Part shown: piece by piece, positions 6,167 through 10,938 of the stretch
How positions within the stretch are numbered: the first letter of the stretch is position 1
Layout: every line of letters begins with the position of its first letter
NCBI GenBank assembly: GCA_027017505.1
Contig: JALUQR010000128.1
Span: 1 to 10,938, forward strand
Length of the DNA stretch: 10,938 nucleotides
Direction: 5' to 3'
Origin: a bacterium
GTDB taxonomy: Bacteria > Desulfobacterota > GWC2-55-46 > DRQE01
Notes under the pieces: generated by a model
What the model saw: only the letters and a program-made list of their open reading frames with translations
Databases searched by the model: none
Told to the model about the DNA's origin: nothing
Made by a program: the position numbers and the translations under genes

Positions 6167-7567
6167 TTATTTACCTATACAGAAGGTGCTGAAGATTCTG
6201 TGGAGAATGTCCTCTGTGGTGGTCTGGCCTGTGAGCTCATCGAGGGCTGAAAGTGCCCAGCGAAGCTCTGTGCACACAATCTCCCTTGGCTCTTTCCTTT
6301 TTACACACTCCCTTACCCTTTTAAGTCCCTCAACACACCTTTTAAGGGTCTCCCTGTGTCTTACCGACACAATAAGCTCTGCAGGTTCTGTTGACTCCCT
6401 GTCCGCACATATCTCCCTGTAGATGGCATCCTCAAGGGCTGAAAGCCCCTCTGCGGTCTTTGCAGATATGAAGACCAGCCTGAACCCGCTGAAGAGGTCT
6501 TTAAGGGTTTGTGTGGTCTCCTCTCTGCGGGTAACAATGTCCATCTTGTTTGCCACAACTATAAAGTCCTTCTCCTTGAGTTCCTCTCTGAGTGTTAGAA
6601 GGCTGGAAAGCTCTCCCTTAAGCTCTTCTACAGATGTGGATGCATCCACAACGAACAGCACCAGCTCTGCCCTTTCTGCCCGCTTCTTTGCCCTGTCTAT
6701 ACCGATGGACTCTATGGGGTCCTGGGTCTGGCGCAAGCCTGCAGTATCCACAAGCCTTACGGGTATACCCTTTATGGAGACCACCTCTTCTATAACATCC
6801 CTTGTGGTTCCTGGCTGTGGGGTTACTATGGCACGCTCCTGTCTGAGTATGAGGTTAAGGAGGGTGGATTTTCCCACATTGGGACTGCCCAGAATAACCA
6901 CACTCACCCCCTCTGTAAGTGCATGGCCCTCTTTGAAGCCTGCAATAAGGGTGTCAAGCTCTGCCTCTATCGTGGAAAGCCTTCTTAAGAGCTCCTCTGT
7001 GGAAAGAGCCTCTATCTCGTCCTCTGCAAAGTCCAGTTCTGCCTCAAGCACTGCAGTAAGCTCCATGATGGTGTTTTTTATTGCGTCTATGCGTGCAGAA
7101 AGCCTTCCCTCAAGCCTTCCCCTTGCACTCTGCAGGGCCCTCTCTGTCTTTGCCCTTATAAGGTCTATTACCGCCTCTGCCTGCAGAAGGTCTATCTTTC
7201 CGTTAAGAAATGCCCTCTTTGTGAATTCCCCTGGTTCCGCAGGTCTTGCACCCAGATGGACAGCGGTCTCCACAATCTTTTCCAGCACCATCATGCTTCC
7301 ATGGGCGTAGAGTTCCACCACATCCTCTCCTGTAAAGGAGCGTGGTGCCTTCATGTAGACCATGTATCCATCGTCTATTGGTCTGCCCGTGGTATCCCTT
7401 ATGGTGCCGTAATAAAGCCTCTGGGGGGTGTACCTGGCCTTTGTGTTTGCAGGGCTGAAAAGCCCCCTGCCTATGGACAGGGCATCCCTGCCCGAAAGCC
7501 TTACCACCCCTATGGCCCCTTCACCCAAAGGGGTGGAAATGGCAACTATTGTGTCCTTCTGGCTCAT
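6167..7567 (-). CDS. mnmE: tRNA uridine-5-carboxymethylaminomethyl modification GTPase MnmE
   Basis: Cytoplasmic GTPase (also called TrmE) that with MnmG installs the cmnm5 group on wobble uridine 34 of several tRNAs, using a folate one-carbon donor. All 466 residues are present. The N-terminal folate-binding domain spans about 1-118 (DTIVAISTPLGEGAIGVVRLSG, APRSFTGEDVVELYAHG). A helical domain follows, interrupted by the G domain: G1 GSPNVGKS 227-234, G2 TTRD 254-257, G3 DTAG 274-277, G4 NKMD 340-343, G5 SAK 368-370. The protein ends in FCIGK, carrying the C-(I/L)-G-K box whose cysteine is essential in characterised members. The ATG overlaps the yidC stop by 4 bases (ATGA), so it is probably translationally coupled as the last gene of the dnaN-side train. 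Its stop faces glyS across 11 bases. Extremely secure. Confidence 0.97.
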   Translation of the reverse strand: MSQKDTIVAISTPLGEGAIGVVRLSGRDALSIGRGLFSPANTKARYTPQRLYYGTIRDTTGRPIDDGYMVYMKAPRSFTGEDVVELYAHGSMMVLEKIVETAVHLGARPAEPGEFTKRAFLNGKIDLLQAEAVIDLIRAKTERALQSARGRLEGRLSARIDAIKNTIMELTAVLEAELDFAEDEIEALSTEELLRRLSTIEAELDTLIAGFKEGHALTEGVSVVILGSPNVGKSTLLNLILRQERAIVTPQPGTTRDVIEEVVSIKGIPVRLVDTAGLRQTQDPIESIGIDRAKKRAERAELVLFVVDASTSVEELKGELSSLLTLREELKEKDFIVVANKMDIVTRREETTQTLKDLFSGFRLVFISAKTAEGLSALEDAIYREICADRESTEPAELIVSVRHRETLKRCVEGLKRVRECVKRKEPREIVCTELRWALSALDELTGQTTTEDILHRIFSTFCIGK

Positions 7568-9174
7568 AGAGCTTTTCGGGCCCTGGCTTTGCCCGTCTCC
7601 TTGTAGAGCTGATACTGCTGGGCTATGGAGAGAATGTTATTTACAAGCCAGTAGAGCACAAGCCCCGAAGGAAATGACATGAAAACAAAGGTAAGTATCA
7701 CTGGCATTATGAGCATTATCTTTGCCTGTGTGGGATCCATAGTGGTTGGTGTCATCTTCTGCTGGATGAACATGCTCACACCCATGAGCACAGGGGTTAT
7801 GTAATAGGGGTCTTTTGCTGAAAGGTCCTGTATCCAGAGCACAAAGGGTGCATGCCTTAACTCTATGGCAACAGAGAGCACCTCATACAGCCCCACAAAC
7901 ACGGGTAGCTGTAAAAGTATGGGCAGACACCCGCTCAGGGGGTTTATCCTGTAGCGCTTGTATAGCTCATAGAGCTCCTTGTTCATACGCTCACGGTCGT
8001 TTTTATATCTTTCCCTTATGGCAAGCATCTGGGGTTGTATCTCCTGCATCTTGCGCATTGATTTAAGGCTGTGTTTTGTAAGTGGATGGAACAGAAGTTT
8101 TATAACCACCGTAAGAAGTATTATGGCGATACCGTAGTTCTTCACATACCGTTCAAAGAAGTTAAGAACCACAAGAAGTGGCCTTGCTATAAGCGAGAAT
8201 ACGCCAAACTCTATTGCCTCATCAAGTCCCCTGCCCATTGCTATGAGTCTGTCGTACTCCTTCGGGCCAAGATAGGCTGTAAAAGTGGTAAGTGCCTGGT
8301 GGGCAGGTTCAAGCTCAAGGGCCCTGCCAAGGCTAACCCTTCCTGTGTGCTCTGATGGCACCACACTCTCCCAGAAGGTATCCATGCCGTCCTCTGGAAT
8401 GAATGCAAGAAGAAAGTACTTATCCTCTATGCCTATCCATTCAGGGCTTCCTTTGCCCATCTCAACGGTGGTCTCCACATCCTGGCGCCGTGTCTTGCCA
8501 TCTATTCTTCTTAAAGGACCGTGGTGAAAGTAGCTACTTTCTGTGACAAACCTTCCTGATATTTCATTCAGCACAGTGCCCTTAAGGCTTTCTTCTCTAC
8601 CATTTATAACCTTAAGTTCCACATCTATGGTGTAGTTGTCAGAGGAAAAGACGAGCTTTTTTTCCACAACCGTGCCGTCACTGCCCTGCCAGGTTAAAAG
8701 AAGCTTCGCTCTTTTGCCCTCCTCAAGCCTCAGGGATTCTACAGATGCGCTGAAGGCAGGTACCTCTGGAAGCCCGCTTATCTTGAACCTTGTGATAAGC
8801 GGATACAGGCCATCAACAGGGTTTACAAGGTCTATGGGTAGAGAGTCCTCTGAGATGGTCTGTTTATAGTGTTTCAGCCTGAAGCTCTTTATGCTTCCAC
8901 CGTGACTGCTCACAACAGCGGTGTAAAGAGGGGTATCCACTGTTATGAGTTTTTCCTCTTCCTCAGGTAGAGTGAGTTTAACCACAGGGCCCCTCTCTGC
9001 GGGCTCTTCCACTGCCGGGGTGGTTTTTTCTTTCTGGGTTACGGTTTTTTCTGCCTTTTTCTGTCTTGTTGCAGGGGTCTCCACCCCGAGCAGTTCAAGA
9101 ATCTTAGGATAAAAGATTATTACAAGAAACGAGAGAACCATTGCTATGAGAATTCTCTTTTCGTTCTCACCCAT
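7564..9174 (-). CDS. yidC: Membrane protein insertase YidC
   Basis: Inner-membrane insertase of the YidC/Oxa1/Alb3 family, acting alone or with SecYEG. The 536-residue length and layout are those of the Gram-negative type. TM1 is near 8-24 (ILIAMVLSFLVIIFYP), followed by a charged linker rich in Lys/Glu/Thr (36-75). The large periplasmic beta domain runs to about 320. The conserved five-helix core is at 345-520, with KMQEIQPQMLAIRERYKND in the cytoplasmic hairpin, NPLSGCLPILLQLPVFVGLYEVL, WIQDLSAKDPYYITPVLMG, and MPVILTFVFMSFPSGLVLYWLVNN. The groove position equivalent to E. coli Arg366 appears to be Lys359 (VVIKLLFHPLTK), a conservative substitution I recall from other lineages. The tail is short and basic (KARARKAL). 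It starts 3 bases after the yidD stop, and no jag gene lies between it and mnmE. Very secure. Confidence 0.97.
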   Translation of the reverse strand: MGENEKRILIAMVLSFLVIIFYPKILELLGVETPATRQKKAEKTVTQKEKTTPAVEEPAERGPVVKLTLPEEEEKLITVDTPLYTAVVSSHGGSIKSFRLKHYKQTISEDSLPIDLVNPVDGLYPLITRFKISGLPEVPAFSASVESLRLEEGKRAKLLLTWQGSDGTVVEKKLVFSSDNYTIDVELKVINGREESLKGTVLNEISGRFVTESSYFHHGPLRRIDGKTRRQDVETTVEMGKGSPEWIGIEDKYFLLAFIPEDGMDTFWESVVPSEHTGRVSLGRALELEPAHQALTTFTAYLGPKEYDRLIAMGRGLDEAIEFGVFSLIARPLLVVLNFFERYVKNYGIAIILLTVVIKLLFHPLTKHSLKSMRKMQEIQPQMLAIRERYKNDRERMNKELYELYKRYRINPLSGCLPILLQLPVFVGLYEVLSVAIELRHAPFVLWIQDLSAKDPYYITPVLMGVSMFIQQKMTPTTMDPTQAKIMLIMPVILTFVFMSFPSGLVLYWLVNNILSIAQQYQLYKETGKARARKAL

Positions 9175-9177
9175 CTC

Positions 9178-9405
9178 CTATCGTTCCTTTCTTTCTGGTA
9201 CGGGGTCATAACCGCCAGGGTTAAAGGGATGACACCTTAAGACCCTCTTTACAGCAAACCATACTCCAGTTACCACACCATACCTGTCTATGCACATCCT
9301 GGCATAGTCTGAACAGGATGGATAAAACCTGCAACTCGGTGGGAACAGCGGAGATATCAAATACTTGTACAAACCAAGTATGGCTTTAAGGAGCCCTGCC
9401 ATCAT
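9178..9405 (-). CDS. yidD: Membrane protein insertion efficiency factor YidD
   Basis: Small membrane-associated protein that assists YidC-dependent insertion; its mechanism is not well defined. It has 75 residues, a typical length. The N-terminal segment LLKAILGLYKYLISPLF is amphipathic to hydrophobic. The family motif CRFYPSCSDYA is at 25-35, and the C-terminal motif RCHPFNPGGYDPVP at 57-70. The start is a tandem ATG-ATG (first at 9405, second at 9402) in which the rnpA stop TGA is embedded; AAGG just upstream fits the second ATG better. It sits between rnpA and yidC exactly as in many bacteria. Secure. Confidence 0.95.
   Translation of the reverse strand: MMAGLLKAILGLYKYLISPLFPPSCRFYPSCSDYARMCIDRYGVVTGVWFAVKRVLRCHPFNPGGYDPVPERKER
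9185..9189 (-). promoter_or_regulatory. Likely ribosome binding site for yidC
   Basis: Read on the minus strand, AAGGA lies 10 bases before the yidC ATG, inside the last codons of yidD. A second AGGAG directly abuts the ATG and is too close to act for it. The site supports the chosen yidC start. Confidence 0.5.
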
Positions 9406-9755
9406 ACCTTCGATAACCTCTCAAAGAGGCCACAAAGCTCTTTTCTTACATCCTGATACTTCATGGCCTCAAAATTTATATCCTTTTTTACTGATATAAC
9501 TATATCGGAGGAAGTTGGGAAGAGGTCTTTGTTGAGTCTGAAGAACTCTCTTAAAAGCCTTTTTATTCTGTTTCTCTTTACAGCTCCTCCCACATGCGCA
9601 CCAACTGAAAGCCCGAGCCTGTTGAAACCCATATTATTTGGAACCACATATATTATGAAGTTCTCTGTGGTGTATCTTCTTCCCTCTTTTCTTGCTCTTA
9701 TGAAGTCACGCGTTTTTTTAAGTCGTTCCTTTTTTGTAAACCTGTGGGGTTTCAA
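9402..9755 (-). CDS. rnpA: Ribonuclease P protein component RnpA (TTG start)
   Basis: Protein subunit of RNase P, which binds the catalytic RNA and the pre-tRNA leader to process tRNA 5' ends. It has 117 residues, normal for the family. The N-terminus KPHRFTKKERLKKTRDFIRARKEGRR is the usual basic start. The RNR signature lies in GAVKRNRIKRLLREFFR (57-73, RNR at 61-63). The turn before it reads SVGAHVGGAVK, where I would expect something like VSKKVGNAV, a mild departure. The frame has no ATG near the beginning; TTG at 9753-9755 is the only start giving the full N-terminus, and it falls 3 bases after the rpmH stop. Expression may depend on coupling to rpmH, since no strong Shine-Dalgarno precedes it. 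The stop overlaps yidD by ATGA. Secure. Confidence 0.95.
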   Translation of the reverse strand: MKPHRFTKKERLKKTRDFIRARKEGRRYTTENFIIYVVPNNMGFNRLGLSVGAHVGGAVKRNRIKRLLREFFRLNKDLFPTSSDIVISVKKDINFEAMKYQDVRKELCGLFERLSKV

Positions 9756-9758
9756 CTC

Positions 9759-9908
9759 TTACTTGCCACCGGTAATTACAGTAAGGCGTTTTCTTCCCTT
9801 GGCTCTTCTTCTTTTAAGAACCGCCCTTCCTCCTGCTGTCTCCATTCTTTTAAGAAACCCGTGGGTTCTTTTTCTTCTTATGTTACTTGGCTGATATGTT
9901 CTCTTCAT
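9759..9908 (-). CDS. rpmH: 50S ribosomal protein L34
   Basis: Component of the large ribosomal subunit. It has 49 residues beginning MKRTYQPSNIRRKRTHGF, continuing LKRMETAGGRAVLKRRRAKG and ending RKRLTVITGGK, which is the near-invariant L34 pattern (KRTYQPS, RxKRTHGF, RM-T-GR-VLxRRR-KGR). Lys/Arg make up a large share of the protein, as expected. ATG at 9906-9908, TAA at 9759-9761. A good AAAGGAG ribosome binding site lies 11 bases upstream in the 21-base gap after dnaN. It is followed 3 bases later by rnpA, the conserved rpmH-rnpA pair. Certain despite its small size. Confidence 0.97.
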   Translation of the reverse strand: MKRTYQPSNIRRKRTHGFLKRMETAGGRAVLKRRRAKGRKRLTVITGGK

Positions 9909-9919
9909 ACCTCGGTCAT

Positions 9920-9926
9920 CTCCTTT
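9920..9926 (-). promoter_or_regulatory. Ribosome binding site of rpmH
   Basis: On the minus strand, AAAGGAG sits in the 21-base gap between the dnaN stop and the rpmH ATG, with an 11-base spacer. It is the clearest Shine-Dalgarno in this gene train, consistent with the high translation expected of a ribosomal protein. Confidence 0.7.
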
Positions 9927-9929
9927 GTT

Positions 9930-10938
9930 CTATAGTCTCATGGGCATTACTATGTAGAGATAATCCTCACAGCCCTCTGGTTTCACCACACCAGGGCTTA
10001 CAGAGTCTTTAAACTCCATGACCACCCTTTCCTCTTCCACCACACCAAGTACATCTATAAAGTATCTTGCGTTGAACGCAACATCAAATGGCTCTGCCTG
10101 ATATTCCACCTCAAGCTCATCAACCACATCGCCTATATCAGGGTTTGAAGAGCTCAACACAAGCCTTCCATCAGAGAAGCTGAACTTAACACCCTTTATC
10201 CTGTCAGACGCAAGTATTGATACCCTTTTAAGTGCGTCAAGAAGCTCTGTTCTTACTGCAACAGCCCTTTTATCGTTTTCCCGTGGTATCACCTGTTTAT
10301 AGTCGGGAAACTCACCCTCTATAAGCCTTATGTTCATCACAGTTGTGTCCTTCTTTACCGTTGCGTTCTTATCTGATATGCCGAAGAAAAACGAGCCCTC
10401 CTCTTCAAAGAGTTTTCTTAACTCAATGATACCCTTTCTTGGCAGTATTACACCTGTGGTATCAACGGGTATGTTCTCGTACTCCTTCTCTATGAGTGCA
10501 AGCCTGTGGCCATCTGTTGTAACCATGCGGATGTGGCTGTTCTCTTTCTGAAGGAAAAAACCGTTTATGTTGTAACGGGTCTCATCTGTTGATACCGCAA
10601 AGGATGTTTTATCTATCATTTCACTGAAAATGTTCTGGTCTATCCTTACAAGGCTATTTTCAGGCACGGATGGAAAAGCTGGAAACTCCTTTGCAGGTAT
10701 ACCCATAATGTTGTACTTAACCCTGCCACTTACAATGCCCATCCTGTCTTCTGCAATGGTTATACTTACTTTTTCTTCTGGAAGACTCCTTACGATTTCA
10801 AAGAGTTTCCTTGCATTTACCGTAAGTGAGCCCTTTTCAGCAGTATCTGCGGGGCATATGTCCTTTATGAATATCTCAAGGTCTGTTGCCATAACTGTTA
10901 TACCACCGTTGGCACCCTCTATGAGCACATTTGAAAGT
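9930..10938 (-). CDS. dnaN: DNA polymerase III beta subunit (sliding clamp), 5' end outside window
   Basis: Ring-shaped processivity clamp that tethers DNA polymerase III and other partners to DNA. 335 residues are visible out of the roughly 366-370 usual for the family, so about 30-35 N-terminal residues lie beyond the right edge. The frame stays open to the edge (LSNVLIEGANGGITVMATDLEIFI), so the apparent GTG start at 10928 is internal. Recognisable landmarks are TDLE in the first domain, the RYNINGFFLQ and VTTDGHRLAL stretch in the second, the EGEFPDYKQVIP segment, and the C-terminal YLYIVMPMRL, the MPMRL ending being near-universal. It is followed directly by rpmH on the same strand. dnaA is probably further right, which is inference. 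Very secure. Confidence 0.97.
   Translation of the reverse strand, partial: LSNVLIEGANGGITVMATDLEIFIKDICPADTAEKGSLTVNARKLFEIVRSLPEEKVSITIAEDRMGIVSGRVKYNIMGIPAKEFPAFPSVPENSLVRIDQNIFSEMIDKTSFAVSTDETRYNINGFFLQKENSHIRMVTTDGHRLALIEKEYENIPVDTTGVILPRKGIIELRKLFEEEGSFFFGISDKNATVKKDTTVMNIRLIEGEFPDYKQVIPRENDKRAVAVRTELLDALKRVSILASDRIKGVKFSFSDGRLVLSSSNPDIGDVVDELEVEYQAEPFDVAFNARYFIDVLGVVEEERVVMEFKDSVSPGVVKPEGCEDYLYIVMPMRL

Noticed and set aside
6423..7310. A 295-codon open frame on the plus strand opposite mnmE
   Set aside because: The product is Ser-rich low-complexity sequence of the kind an antisense frame gives, and mnmE is certain on the other strand.
9909..9920. A four-codon ORF (MTEV) whose stop overlaps the rpmH start
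   Set aside because: Its ATG directly abuts the AAAGGAG, leaving no spacer for initiation. It is most likely just the rpmH leader.

Overview
This is a dense housekeeping segment from a Gram-negative bacterium. LolA and YidC both imply an inner and an outer membrane system. Arg codons AGA/AGG and Ile codon ATA are frequent in every gene, and GC content looks close to 50%. Together with the gene order dnaN-rpmH-rnpA-yidD-yidC-mnmE and an ftsK-lolA pairing, this suggests a Nitrospirota- or Desulfobacterota-like lineage. That placement is inference from memory of gene orders, not a search result.

The window has two convergent gene trains. The left train (1-6155, + strand) holds the 3' part of ftsK, then lolA, a secreted FecR-domain protein with a very basic tail, prmA, rsmE and glyS. 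The right train (10938-6167, - strand) reads leftwards: dnaN (5' end off the window), rpmH, rnpA, yidD, yidC and mnmE. The trains meet tail to tail with only 11 bases between the glyS and mnmE stop codons. rpmH (49 aa) is easily missed because of its size.

Packing is extreme. Four junctions are ATGA-type 4-base overlaps, others have gaps of 3 to 21 bases, and the longest gap is 53 bases (rsmE-glyS). Only about 100 bases of the window are non-coding. No stretch over 300 bases lacks a gene. I see no rRNA or tRNA gene, CRISPR array, insertion sequence, phage gene or convincing intrinsic terminator.

Functionally, the right train joins the replication sliding clamp to ribosomal protein L34, the RNase P protein, the membrane insertase with its helper YidD, and a tRNA wobble-modification GTPase. 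This is the widely conserved origin-proximal cluster. The left train joins chromosome segregation (FtsK), lipoprotein trafficking (LolA), an envelope protein of unknown role, two translation-machinery methyltransferases (PrmA, RsmE) and the beta subunit of glycyl-tRNA synthetase. I do not see an undescribed system here. The least explained gene is the FecR-domain protein, and the other findings are modest.
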